NCBI GenBank assembly: GCA_020355945.1
Contig: CP070627.1
Coordinates: 6,682,875-6,694,306 of the forward strand
Direction of reading: 5' to 3'
From: Candidatus Aminicenantota bacterium
GTDB lineage: Bacteria > Acidobacteriota > Aminicenantia > UBA2199
DNA: 11,432 bases
Shown here one piece after another: positions 1-7,271 of this stretch (position 1 is its first letter; every line of letters begins with the position of its first letter). Below the pieces are notes generated by a model. It was not told where the DNA came from. It saw only the letters and a program-made list of their open reading frames with translations, and searched no databases. A program made the position numbers and the translations under genes.

Positions 1-233
1 GCATTGGAAACCCCCGAGGTAAGGTCTGTCCCTCCTATGTTTGAATGGTGGCAAAGGCGGTAAATCCGGTCGGCATTTTCGTGGTACCGGTCAAAGCCGA
101 GTTCGGAAGTGATATAAACCACCATCAGGATACAGCAGGCCATGCCAATGGCAAGACCGGCGATATTAATAAATGAATACCCCTTGTGTCTTTTAATGTT
201 TCTAAATGCAATTTTCAAATAGTTTTTAATCAT
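1..233 (-). CDS. FtsX/MacB-type ABC permease, N-terminal fragment (P1)
   Basis: This is the beginning of a permease gene that runs off the left edge; 77 codons are visible. The reverse complement begins MIKNYLKIAFRNIKRHKGYSF and continues through a hydrophobic segment (INIAGLAIGMACCILMVVYI, residues about 22-41) into SELGFDRYHENADRIYR. This is the same opening as the complete permease P2: a short basic N-terminus, the first membrane helix, then the start of the periplasmic MacB-type core domain. The ATG (231-233) is fixed by a strong Shine-Dalgarno sequence, AGGAGG, complementary to 239-244 and 5 nt away. The gene starts 81 nt after the P2 stop on the same strand, so the two may be co-transcribed. 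Substrate is unknown. Known family members move lipoproteins, peptides or antibiotics, or transmit force across the inner membrane, usually with a separate ATPase. Confidence 0.85.
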   Translation of the reverse strand, partial: MIKNYLKIAFRNIKRHKGYSFINIAGLAIGMACCILMVVYITSELGFDRYHENADRIYRLCHHSNIGGTDLTSGVSN

Positions 234-314
234 AAGCACCTCCTAATTTTTTTAGCCAGCGGGCGGCGCCCGCAGCCCAAGTTTCTTTGTGTATCTTTGT
301 GGCTATTTTTTTCA
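234..314 (-). repeat. P2-P1 intergenic inverted-repeat element with GC-rich hairpin
   Basis: Short outer arms TAGCCA (253-258) and TGGCTA (300-305) enclose a perfect GC-rich stem, GCGGGC (259-264) / GCCCGC (268-273), with a 3-nt loop. The stretch 281-332, which includes the last codons of P2, is identical over 52 nt to 10198-10249 at the end of P4. No U-tract follows the GC stem on the minus strand, so this is not a classical terminator. It may fold in the transcript between P2 and P1, or mark a recombination junction. Confidence 0.6.
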
Positions 315-2669
315 TCACTCATAGCGCAGTGCCTCCACCGGGTTGGTTCTCGCTGTTTTAATGGATTGAGAACCCACGCTGAGAACGGCAATCAACAGGG
401 CCAACACCCCTGCCAACAAAAAGGGCCAGACCCCGATGGTGGTACGGTATGCATATATTTGCAGGAACCGGTTCATCACCAGGAAAGCAATCGGCCAGGC
501 AATGATATTGGCCACCACGATCCACTTTAAAAACTCTTTTGACAGTAATCGCACGATACCGGAAACCGATGCGCCAAGGGACTTGCGAATGCCAATCTCT
601 TTGGTGCGCCGTTCGGTCATAAAGGATGCCAGGCCGAATAATCCCAGGCAAGAAATAAAAATGGCCAGGAGCGTAAATACCGATACCACTTTTCCAATCG
701 CCCTCTCAGGCAGGTATATTAGATCCAGGTGGTCATCCAGGAACCTAAATTTAAAGAGATAATCCGGGGCAAAGGATTTCCACTGGCGTTTGATCAACTC
801 TAATGTACCGGGAATGCTGTTGGGGCCTACCCGGATAACCATAATTTCAGTCTCCCGGGGAGCCAGTTTTATCACCAGCGGGTTAATTTTATTGCGCAGA
901 TCATTAAAATGAAAGTCTTTAACAATACCAATAATTTTGCCCTTATGGTTCCACATGTCCAGGCGTTTTCCCAGGGGATTTTCAATTTCCATTTGTTTGA
1001 CCGCTTCTTCATTGAGGATAAGGGCAGAAGTCAAATCAGAGGGAAATTCCCGGGAAAAACCTCTCCCCTGGAGGATTTTCATTTTAAAGGTTTTAAAATA
1101 ATCGTAGTCCACGGAACAGTGATGCAATTTGAGTATTCGATCGGTATCTTTTCCTTCCCAATTGGATGTAGCGAAGGAGGGCCAGGCCCAACCAGGTGCA
1201 TTTAACGCAGCAGTAACGTTCATAATACCCGGGTCCTTTAATAATTCGCTCTTAACAGCGTCATAACTCTTCCTGATCTCAGCATTCATGTAAACACATA
1301 CCAATTGTTCTTTATCATATCCCAGGTTGGCGTTTCGGATATAATGAAGCTGTTTATACAAGACAGTGATTGCGATGATTAATAGTATGGAAACAGAGAA
1401 TTGGCCAACAGCCAGGATTTTTCTCATCAAACTTCCTTTTGCGCCTTTTTGAGCGGGTCCTTTTAATACGTTTACCACCTTAAAGGAAGAGAGAAAAAAT
1501 GCCGGGTAACTGCCGGCAATACCCCCGGTTACCAGGGCAATTCCTATTAATCCCAGGACCATAATCGGGGTAAAGGAACCATATAAAGACATTTCTTTGG
1601 AAACCAGTTGATTCAGATGGGGAAGTGCCAGTTCCACCAGGCCAATGGCAAACAACAGGGCAATAAAGGCAAATAAAATTGATTCCCCCAGGAACTGTCG
1701 AATCAACTGCTGTTTACTGGCACCCACCACCTTGCGCAGTCCTACTTCTTTCATTCGTTTGGCTGAACGGGCCGTGGATAAATTCATGAAATTAACACAG
1801 GCGATCAACAAAACAAAAACAGCCAGCAATAAAAGTATATAAACAAAATAAATATTACTGGTCCTTAATTTGTCATACTGATAATTCGAATATAGATGAA
1901 CGCGCTTTAAAGGCTGGAGAATTAATCGAGCCTTTGAATCCGGCCATCGTTTTTTATAAAAGCCGTAAACTTGTGATTTTAATTGGTACGCATCCGCCTT
2001 ACTATGGAGCATGACAAACGTTACAAAGTTCCGCCAATTCCAAAGAGTAATATCCATACCGTATTGATCATAAAGATGATTGGATACCACAAAATCTACT
2101 ATCAAACTGGAATTTTTAGGGGTTTGAATTACCCCGGTTACGGTAAGGTTTGCAATATTCTTAATCTCCAGGACCTCTCCCATGGGATTCTTATTACCAA
2201 AATATTTTTCTGCGGTTTTTTCGGATAAAACCACACCCAGGGGGTCTGCCAATGCGGTATGCGGGTTGCCCTTTAAAAAAGTAAAAGAAAACATTTTAAA
2301 AAATGACGGGTCAGTAAAAGTAAAATAGTCTTCTTCAATAGTTTTATCCCCGTATTTCACCAATCCGCCCCCGGCATAATTAAAACATGCGGCCTCGGTA
2401 ATTCCAGGGAAATCTTTTTTAAGGGCAGCGGCAAGGGGGGGTTCAGTCACGGCTACAGGTGATTTATATAAAGTCTCATCTTCGATAATCGCCCGATATA
2501 TCCGATGGGCGTTCTTATGGAAACCGTTATAACTCAGTTCATCCAGCGCCCACAATAGCATTAAGATGAAGCAGGCCATACCAATAGCAAGACCGGTAAT
2601 ATTGATAAAGGAATATCCTTTGTTCCTTTTGATATTCCTGAACGCGATTTTCAAATAGCTTTTAAACAT
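315..2669 (-). CDS. two-module FtsX/MacB-type ABC permease (P2), complete
   Basis: An inner-membrane permease of 784 residues with a duplicated MacB/FtsX architecture. A basic N-terminus and membrane helix 1 (about residues 22-43) lead into a periplasmic core domain (about 45-255). A cluster of four helices follows (about 271-292, 328-350, 366-390, 414-437), then a second core domain (about 445-650) and three final helices (about 658-682, 714-735, 745-768). Each FtsX module carries the cytoplasmic coupling motif: EVGLRKVVGAS near 307 and EIGIRKSLGAS near 690. The protein ends in NPVEALRYE. The reading frame extends 14 codons further upstream, but the start at 2667-2669 is preferred: TGGAGG (complement of 2675-2680) lies 5 nt before it, and MFKSYLKIAFRN matches the other permeases. 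No ATPase gene adjoins it, so it is an orphan permease or borrows an ATPase encoded elsewhere. It resembles the duplicated orphan permeases known from Acidobacteria. The transported substrate cannot be inferred. Confidence 0.93.
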   Translation of the reverse strand: MFKSYLKIAFRNIKRNKGYSFINITGLAIGMACFILMLLWALDELSYNGFHKNAHRIYRAIIEDETLYKSPVAVTEPPLAAALKKDFPGITEAACFNYAGGGLVKYGDKTIEEDYFTFTDPSFFKMFSFTFLKGNPHTALADPLGVVLSEKTAEKYFGNKNPMGEVLEIKNIANLTVTGVIQTPKNSSLIVDFVVSNHLYDQYGMDITLWNWRNFVTFVMLHSKADAYQLKSQVYGFYKKRWPDSKARLILQPLKRVHLYSNYQYDKLRTSNIYFVYILLLLAVFVLLIACVNFMNLSTARSAKRMKEVGLRKVVGASKQQLIRQFLGESILFAFIALLFAIGLVELALPHLNQLVSKEMSLYGSFTPIMVLGLIGIALVTGGIAGSYPAFFLSSFKVVNVLKGPAQKGAKGSLMRKILAVGQFSVSILLIIAITVLYKQLHYIRNANLGYDKEQLVCVYMNAEIRKSYDAVKSELLKDPGIMNVTAALNAPGWAWPSFATSNWEGKDTDRILKLHHCSVDYDYFKTFKMKILQGRGFSREFPSDLTSALILNEEAVKQMEIENPLGKRLDMWNHKGKIIGIVKDFHFNDLRNKINPLVIKLAPRETEIMVIRVGPNSIPGTLELIKRQWKSFAPDYLFKFRFLDDHLDLIYLPERAIGKVVSVFTLLAIFISCLGLFGLASFMTERRTKEIGIRKSLGASVSGIVRLLSKEFLKWIVVANIIAWPIAFLVMNRFLQIYAYRTTIGVWPFLLAGVLALLIAVLSVGSQSIKTARTNPVEALRYE

Positions 2670-2674
2670 ATTAA

Positions 2675-2680
2675 CCTCCA
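2675..2680 (-). promoter_or_regulatory. ribosome binding site fixing the P2 start
   Basis: The reverse complement reads TGGAGG, 5 nt before the ATG at 2667-2669. This favours the 784-residue product over the in-frame start 14 codons upstream, which has no comparable site. Confidence 0.75.
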
Positions 2681-2686
2681 TAGAAC

Positions 2687-2706
2687 TGGCAAAGCGCTTT
2701 GGGCCA
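2687..2706. promoter_or_regulatory. imperfect palindrome, possible operator in the P2 leader
   Basis: CAAAGCGCTTTG (2690-2701) is a 12-bp perfect palindrome. It sits within looser outer arms, TGG and CCA, that need a 2-nt bulge to pair. It lies about 20 to 37 nt upstream of the P2 start. This is a plausible site for a dimeric regulator or a small hairpin next to the ribosome binding site. No regulator gene is linked and the function is unproven. Confidence 0.3.
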
Positions 2707-2766
2707 GACACCGATAGTATCGTCCATACTCGTGCAATTGCTCATACATTTAAGTAAGCAAAAATG

Positions 2767-2790
2767 ATGCCAATCCCCTGGCATAGGGGA
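2767..2790 (-). promoter_or_regulatory. overlapping alternative hairpins upstream of P2
   Basis: Two perfect 6-bp stems share bases and cannot form together. ATGCCA (2767-2772) pairs with TGGCAT (2779-2784), and TCCCCT (2774-2779) pairs with AGGGGA (2785-2790). On the P2-coding strand, the second stem to be transcribed is followed by CATTTTT, a short terminator-like U-run. The layout resembles a minimal attenuator about 100 nt before P2, but the stems are short and no leader gene or ligand motif was found. Confidence 0.25.
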
Positions 2791-3088
2791 CAAATATGTA
2801 AAAAATTACAAATGACAAATTACAAATTACAAACAAATTCCAAATTACAATGTCCAAAATTACAAATAATTGCTGCCAGGTTCCTGTAGTGTGTTGTCTC
2901 TAGTTTATTATTTCTCTTCTGTAATCTGTGTTCTGTCTTCTGTCTTCTTACTTTCCTACCTTCTACCCTTCTACCCTTCATCTTTTCCACATCGCTCACC
3001 AATAACAGCACGTAGAGTGTCCGCTGATAATACACCTCATGTACGCCATCGTACAGCCTGCGCAGCCTGGCCTGGAGACGAATGAAAA
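2791..3088. repeat. gene-free spacer made of short degenerate tandem repeats
   Basis: No convincing gene lies between P2 and the plus-strand block. From about 2805 to 2868 the sequence reiterates CAAATTACAAATTACAAA-like units with a period of about 8-10 nt. From about 2911 to 2988 the plus strand is pyrimidine-rich, with repeated TTCTGTC and CTTCTACC words. The remainder, to 3088, shows no recognisable structure. Short reading frames cross this region on both strands, but their products are low-complexity translations of the repeats and have no ribosome binding sites. Confidence 0.6.
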
Positions 3089-3091
3089 TTT

Positions 3092-3110
3092 CCCACGAAT
3101 TACACGAATT
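3092..3110 (+). repeat. left arm of a 19-bp inverted repeat bracketing the plus-strand block
   Basis: CCCACGAATTACACGAATT is found here. Its exact reverse complement is at 7944-7962. The unit itself contains two CACGAATTA-like words. It lies 80 to 100 nt before the first STAND-like fragment of the block. Confidence 0.7.
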
Positions 3111-3190
3111 TTCACAAATTAAAAGGGGAAAGTCGAAGAAAACTTTTTTATCCGTTATAAATTATTGGTTGGATTTTTGAGCCTGAAAAA

Positions 3191-3415
3191 TTGCGAGATT
3201 TTGTACCGGTAAAGATTCAGCTTCCAACCGGGACAAATCCACAAATAGGCATGAAGTTGTTCCTGGCCGATTATCACCTGGAAGCGGGGCGGCTGTGCCT
3301 GGCTGAAAAGAAAAAAAACGATGCAAAAAACCATTTCAATACCGCTAAAGAAATGATCAATAACATGGGATACCATCGGAGAGATAAAGAGGTTTCAGCC
3401 TGGAACGATGAATGA
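3191..3415 (+). pseudogene. detached C-terminal fragment of a TIR-STAND-TPR gene (copy 1)
   Basis: From the ATG at 3251 to the TGA at 3413-3415 this encodes MKLFLADYHLEAGRLCLAEK and onward to SAWNDE. It is a near-duplicate of the last 55 residues of the 936-residue STAND protein downstream, with about 11 mismatches in 165 nt by hand count. The match also continues about 12 nt past the stop. Upstream the frame is open to 3161 and encodes unrelated sequence (EKLRDFVPVKIQLPTGTNPQ), so this is a chimeric remnant, not an intact gene. Only a TTG start is available at 3191, and there is no clear ribosome binding site. It most likely remains from a lost paralogue or a recombination event. Expression of a small TPR-tail peptide cannot be excluded. 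Confidence 0.7.
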
Positions 3416-3440
3416 TGGAATAGTGGAAAAGAAGGAAATA

Positions 3441-3449
3441 TGGTATAAT
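3441..3449 (+). promoter_or_regulatory. extended -10 promoter element before the MntA-like gene
   Basis: TGGTATAAT is a perfect TGn-extended -10 element, 20 nt before the ATG at 3470. No good -35 hexamer is visible at the expected distance, which extended -10 promoters can tolerate. A Shine-Dalgarno-like AAAGGA (3458-3463) follows, 6 nt before the start. Confidence 0.5.
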
Positions 3450-3469
3450 TAATTTGTAAAGGATGACCA

Positions 3470-3760
3470 ATGAAAACAATAAGTCAATTGAAAAGGATTT
3501 TGGCTAAGCATAAGAGGGAGTTTAGAGATAAATACCATGTAAAACAATTGGGACTTTTCGGTTCGTATGCAAGGGGAGATGAAACACTATCCAGCGACCT
3601 GGATATAATGGTGGAGTTTGAGGCACCCATCGGGTTGGATTTTGTCACCCTGGCAGAAGAGTTGGAATCCCTGCTGGGAGTAAAAGTAGACCTGGTTTCT
3701 GCCAGGGCTATTAAACCCCGGATGATGGAATCCATAAAAAAAGAGCTAATCTATGTCTAA
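3470..3760 (+). CDS. mntA: MntA-type nucleotidyltransferase antitoxin
   Basis: A 96-residue minimal nucleotidyltransferase of the DNA polymerase beta superfamily. The signature GSYARGDETLSSDLDIMVEF is seen at residues 31-50. It provides the G31-S32 nucleotide-binding pair and the metal-binding aspartates D43 and D45; a likely third is D74 in KVDLV. The length is normal for the family. In characterised pairs, MntA transfers AMP units from ATP to a tyrosine in the HEPN toxin's RX4HXY motif and so silences its RNase activity. The partner starts inside this gene with an 8-nt overlap (ATGTCTAA, 3753-3760), which implies translational coupling. The ATG is supported by AAAGGA 6 nt upstream. A self-sufficient cytosolic antitoxin is the best reading; only the specific gene symbol is by analogy. 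Confidence 0.88.
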   Translation: MKTISQLKRILAKHKREFRDKYHVKQLGLFGSYARGDETLSSDLDIMVEFEAPIGLDFVTLAEELESLLGVKVDLVSARAIKPRMMESIKKELIYV

Positions 3761-4157
3761 TCGTGATTGGAAAATATTATTTGAAGACATATTGGAATCT
3801 ATTGAAAAAATCGAAAGGTATACCGAAGGACTTGAATTTGATGATTTTTCAACGGATTCGATGATTATTGATGCGGTAGTTAGAAACATTGAAATTATTG
3901 GTGAGGCATCAAAGAATGTTCCAATTCAGATTAAAGAGAAACTTACAGAAGTTCCCTGGACAAAACTGGCAGGAATTAGAAATAGAATTGTGCATGAATA
4001 TTTTGGGGTGGATATAAATATTATATGGTTTATTGTAACCAATGAACTTTCTCAATTAAAACAATGGATAAAAGATGGTCAGGATAAAATAGGCACCATC
4101 GAAAAAAACGAAGAGGAAGAGGAAGAAGCCAATACCTCAAACCATCCAGAGGCTTAA
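3753..4157 (+). CDS. hepT: HepT-type HEPN toxin (DUF86-like), partner of MntA
   Basis: A 134-residue, largely helical protein. It contains RNRIVHEY at residues 76-83, an exact fit to the RX4HXY motif of HepT toxins: R76 and H81 would form the RNase active site, and Y83 would be the residue AMPylated by MntA. The family acts as a ribonuclease toxin, usually as a dimer, and is kept inactive by its linked nucleotidyltransferase. The gene overlaps that antitoxin gene by 8 nt. About the last 16 residues (KNEEEEEEANTSNHPEA) form a strongly acidic, low-complexity tail beyond the usual HEPN core. It may be a late extension or a protein-interaction tail. The gene appears more AT-rich by eye than the STAND gene downstream, which fits separate acquisition. 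Confidence 0.87.
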   Translation: MSNRDWKILFEDILESIEKIERYTEGLEFDDFSTDSMIIDAVVRNIEIIGEASKNVPIQIKEKLTEVPWTKLAGIRNRIVHEYFGVDINIIWFIVTNELSQLKQWIKDGQDKIGTIEKNEEEEEEANTSNHPEA

Positions 4158-4187
4158 CTACTCTCTGCGGGTTAAAATAGGGACAGA

Positions 4188-4212
4188 CACGGGAAACACG
4201 GGAAACGGGAAA
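4188..4212 (+). repeat. short tandem repeat of CACGGGAAA
   Basis: Two exact 9-nt units (4188-4196 and 4197-4205) are followed by a partial CGGGAAA (4206-4212). It is one of several short-period repeat families that crowd the intergenic DNA of this window. Confidence 0.6.
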
Positions 4213-4282
4213 TTCTACCTGGACAAATATAGACAGGTTCCTGATGTCCCGAATATCGCGTAGATTCTAAATGTCAAGGTAG

Positions 4283-4301
4283 GGGCGGGGTCTCCCCGCC
4301 C
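4283..4301. repeat. GC-rich perfect hairpin (REP-like)
   Basis: GGGCGGGG (4283-4290) and CCCCGCCC (4294-4301) form an 8-bp perfect stem with a TCT loop. Outer TGTC (4272-4275) and GACA (4305-4308) can extend the pairing through mismatches. No T-run follows on either strand, so a rho-independent terminator is unlikely. It could stabilise the 3' end of the toxin-antitoxin mRNA, or be a dispersed repetitive palindrome. Confidence 0.6.
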
Positions 4302-4399
4302 GTAGACAATGAACATTGAACATTAAATAACATAACATATATACCCCATTTTGTTGTTGGATTTTAAATAGCAGTATAGCCTTTTTTCCTTTTATCAGG

Positions 4400-4405
4400 T
4401 ATAAT
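4400..4405 (+). promoter_or_regulatory. -10 box before the TIR-STAND gene
   Basis: A perfect TATAAT lies 43 nt before the ATG at 4449, with AAGGAGA (4434-4440) as ribosome binding site 8 nt from the start. No convincing -35 hexamer occurs at 16-18 nt, so strength and control are uncertain. It implies that the STAND gene can be transcribed separately from the toxin-antitoxin pair. Confidence 0.45.
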
Positions 4406-4448
4406 ATTGTTTTAGAAAATGCAAGAAAGATAAAAGGAGAGGCAGCGG

Positions 4449-7259
4449 ATGAGTAAAGTTTTTATCAGTTACAGCCATAAAGATGAAAAGTGGAAAGATA
4501 GCCTGGTGAAACAACTGGAAGTATTGAAATTACACGGGGAGATTGATACCTGGGATGATAGGCAGATTCAAGCCGGTGCCGATTGGTACGGTGAAATAAA
4601 AAAAGTCCTTAATGATGCTGATGCTGCTGTCTTGATGATTTCTGCCGACTTTCTTACTTCAGGTTTTATTCTAAATGAAGAAGTCCCGGCTCTTTTGCAG
4701 CGCAGGGCAGAAGAAAATATGAAGATTTTCCCTCTAATTGTCAGGCCATGCCTATGGAGTCAAATCCCATGGTTGAGTTTAATACAGGCCCGGCCAAAAG
4801 ATGGTAAACCGTTATCCGGCTTTTCAAAACATAAAAGAGAAAAGATCCTGGCGGATTTTGCCTTAGAAATAAAAAATATATTGGATAAAAAACAAGGAGC
4901 AAAGCCTTTATCAACCACTGTTAGCGATGTAACAAAACAAAAACCCGGCAAAATCAGCCTCTCCAAATTGCCGGTTACCGGGCCAAAAGTTTTCGGTAGA
5001 GAAAAGGAATTGGGGATTTTAGATAATGCCTGGGCAGATGAACATACTCATATTGTTACCCTGGTGGCCTGGGGCGGGGTGGGAAAAACCGCCCTGGTGA
5101 ACCACTGGCTCAACCTGCTGGAACAAAAAAACTACTGCGGTGCACAAAAGGTCTATGGCTGGTCCTTTTACAGCCAGGGGGCAAAAGAAGGAACACAGGC
5201 CTCTGCCGATGAATTTTTTCTGGAAACATTAGAATGGTTCAACGACCCCGGGCCTGAAAAAGGCTCTAACATAGAAAAAGCCAGACGCCTGGCCCAACTG
5301 GTGCAAAAAGAAAAATGCCTGCTCATCCTGGACGGATTGGAACCTTTGCAGTATCCCCCGGGAAAGTTAAAAGGGTTTGCCGGACAATTGAAAGACCCAG
5401 GGCTGAAAAACTTGTTAAAAGAATTATCCACCGGTCACCCGGGTCTGTGCGTGATTACCACCCGCGAAAAAGTAACGGATTTATCCCATAGGACCGGTTA
5501 TACGGTAAAAGAAATTCTCCTGGAACAACTTTCTGACGAAGCCGGTTTGCAGTTATTAGAAAACCCGGGCATCAAAGGTTCAAAAAAAGAGATTTTGGCG
5601 GCGGTACAAGAGTATAACGGTCATGCCCTGGCATTAACTTTACTGGGCAATTATATCGCCGTGGTACATGAGGGAGATATACGGAAGCGTGATTTGATCC
5701 CGGCTTTGACCGAAGAAGAAGAAAAAGGCGGCCATGCCCGGCGGGTGATGGAGTCTTATGAAAAGTGGCTGGCAGGGAGTCCTGAGCTGGACATTCTTTA
5801 TATGATGGGTCTTTTTGACCGGCCGGTCCCCGAAGGTGCTGCTGCTATTCTAAAAGAAGCACCTGTTATTGAAGGTGTCACTGAAAACCTGCAAAACCTT
5901 TCCCATGCCCAATGGCAATATGCCCTGGATCGTTTGCGAAACCTGGGATTACTGGCCAGGCATTGCCAATCAGAAAGCGAAAACCCTGTACTGGACTGTC
6001 ATCCTTTAATCCGTGAGCATTTTGGAAAAAAGCTGCGGGAGCAAAACCCGGAAGGCTGGAAAACCGCGCATAAACGGTTGTACTATTATTACAAAGCCCT
6101 GCCGGGAAAAGAACTTCCTGACACCCTCATGGAAATGGAACCGTTGTTTGCAACCGTGGTCCACGGATGCCAGGCCGGGCTGCACCAGGAGGCATTGAAT
6201 GATGTGTATTGGAAACGGATTAGAAGAGGCAATGAACATTATTGTATAAAAAAAATCGGTGCTTTTGGTTCTGATTTAGCAGCGCTCTCTCATTTCTTCG
6301 AGGTAGCCTGGAGCCAACCGTCTGAGGGATTGACTGAGGGTGATAAAGCTCTTGTGTTGAGTTTGGCAGCGTTTGATTTGCGAGCAGTAGGGCGGCTGAA
6401 GGAGGCCATCCCGCCAATGCAAGCGGGATTGGAGGCAAGTATTCAACAAAAAGATTGGATGGGGGCCGTAACGGATGCAGGCAACCTCAGCGAACTGATG
6501 CTGACGTTGGGTGAGGTGAGTCAGGCCGTGGATTATGCAGAGCAAAGCGTCACCTTTGCCGACCGCAGCGGGGATGATTTCATGAAAGAGGGTAATCGAA
6601 CCACCCTTGCCGATGCCCTGCATCAGTCCGCAGGGTTAGCGGAAGCGGAAAAACGCTTTCTGGAGGCGGAAGCCATGCACAAGAAAAGACAGCCACAGTT
6701 TCCCTTCCTTTATTCTTTACAAGGTTTTCGATTCTGTGACCTCCTTCTGGGCAGGGGAAAGTATAAGGAAGTGAAGGAACGGGCCAGGCAGACGCTGGAA
6801 TGGGCGATTAAATTTGGTGGCCTTCTTGATGCAGCTTTAAACAAACTCTCCCTGGGCCGGGCATTGCTGATGCAGGCCCTGGAAAAGAAAAAGAATAAAA
6901 AAGACGGCTGCACCGATTTTAAGAAAGCCAAGGATTACCTGGACCAGGCCGCAGACGGGTTGAGGAAAGCGGGTACGCAACATATGTTACCTATTGCTCT
7001 CTTCGCCCGTGCTGCCTATTACCGTATTCAAGAGGAATTTTCAAAGGCCTGGGATGACTTAAATGAGGCTTTAGAGATCGCTGAACTGGGGTCCATGAAG
7101 TTGTTCCTGGCCGATTATCACCTGGAAGCGGGGCGCCTGTGCCTGGCGGAAAAGAAAATTCCCGATGCAAAAAACCATTTCAATACCGCTAAAGAAATGA
7201 TCGATAAAATGGGATACCATCGGAGAGATCAAGAGGTATCAGCCTGGAATGATGAATGA
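4449..7259 (+). CDS. TIR-STAND-TPR protein, putative antiphage sensor/effector
   Basis: A 936-residue three-part protein. Residues 1-146 are a TIR domain, opening with VFISYSHKDEKW and carrying SADFLTSGFILNEEVPALL (65-83). E78, or its neighbour E77, sits where TIR NADases have their catalytic glutamate. A linker leads to VFGREKEL (181-188), the usual entry to a STAND NTPase. Then come Walker A WGGVGKT (208-214), Walker B CLLILDGLEPL (290-300), the sensor-type ITTRE (336-340), a GHALALTLLG motif (391-400) resembling GLPLA, and CHPLIREHF (517-525) in the winged-helix/MHD position. From about 635 to 920, helical repeats of TPR type form the likely ligand-sensing platform. Family knowledge suggests ligand binding, ATP-driven oligomerisation, then NAD+ cleavage and growth arrest or death of the infected cell. 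The trigger is unknown. The TIR-coding part looks AT-richer than the rest by eye. The last 55 codons are duplicated at both ends of the block. Confidence 0.9.
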   Translation: MSKVFISYSHKDEKWKDSLVKQLEVLKLHGEIDTWDDRQIQAGADWYGEIKKVLNDADAAVLMISADFLTSGFILNEEVPALLQRRAEENMKIFPLIVRPCLWSQIPWLSLIQARPKDGKPLSGFSKHKREKILADFALEIKNILDKKQGAKPLSTTVSDVTKQKPGKISLSKLPVTGPKVFGREKELGILDNAWADEHTHIVTLVAWGGVGKTALVNHWLNLLEQKNYCGAQKVYGWSFYSQGAKEGTQASADEFFLETLEWFNDPGPEKGSNIEKARRLAQLVQKEKCLLILDGLEPLQYPPGKLKGFAGQLKDPGLKNLLKELSTGHPGLCVITTREKVTDLSHRTGYTVKEILLEQLSDEAGLQLLENPGIKGSKKEILAAVQEYNGHALALTLLGNYIAVVHEGDIRKRDLIPALTEEEEKGGHARRVMESYEKWLAGSPELDILYMMGLFDRPVPEGAAAILKEAPVIEGVTENLQNLSHAQWQYALDRLRNLGLLARHCQSESENPVLDCHPLIREHFGKKLREQNPEGWKTAHKRLYYYYKALPGKELPDTLMEMEPLFATVVHGCQAGLHQEALNDVYWKRIRRGNEHYCIKKIGAFGSDLAALSHFFEVAWSQPSEGLTEGDKALVLSLAAFDLRAVGRLKEAIPPMQAGLEASIQQKDWMGAVTDAGNLSELMLTLGEVSQAVDYAEQSVTFADRSGDDFMKEGNRTTLADALHQSAGLAEAEKRFLEAEAMHKKRQPQFPFLYSLQGFRFCDLLLGRGKYKEVKERARQTLEWAIKFGGLLDAALNKLSLGRALLMQALEKKKNKKDGCTDFKKAKDYLDQAADGLRKAGTQHMLPIALFARAAYYRIQEEFSKAWDDLNEALEIAELGSMKLFLADYHLEAGRLCLAEKKIPDAKNHFNTAKEMIDKMGYHRRDQEVSAWNDE

Positions 7260-7271
7260 TGGAATATTGGA
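7084..7271 (+). repeat. STAND C-terminal repeat, copy 2 (within the intact gene)
   Basis: This is the parent copy of a repeat with relatives at 3251-3427 and 7723-7862. The core is the last 55 codons plus stop (7095-7259). It shares AACTGGGGTCC immediately upstream (7084-7094) with copy 3, and TGGAATATTGGA just after the stop with copy 1 apart from one mismatch. Confidence 0.8.

Larger units (their letters stand above)
4158..4448 (+). other. intergenic region before the TIR-STAND gene
   Basis: This 290-nt gap holds no gene. In order it contains the word AAAATAGGGACAG (about 4174-4186), which recurs at about 7869 after the last gene of the block. Next come tandem CACGGGAAA units (4188-4212), a strong GC hairpin (4283-4301), repeated GAACATT words (about 4311-4325), and the presumed promoter of the STAND gene. 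Confidence 0.6.

Noticed and set aside
2820..3035. Open frames on both strands in the spacer upstream of P2
   Set aside because: They are translations of low-complexity repeats, without ribosome binding sites or recognisable domains.
4188..4212. CACGGGAAA units considered as a tiny CRISPR or iteron array
   Set aside because: There are only two and a half units with no spacers, and no replication initiator gene nearby.
4351..4356. TTGTTG as the -35 box of the STAND promoter
   Set aside because: It lies 43 nt from the TATAAT at 4400, far outside the 16-18 nt range.
6276..6623. 115-codon minus-strand frame opposite the STAND gene
   Set aside because: It is antisense to a clearly conserved TPR region, has no domain features, and is best explained as a shadow of the real gene.
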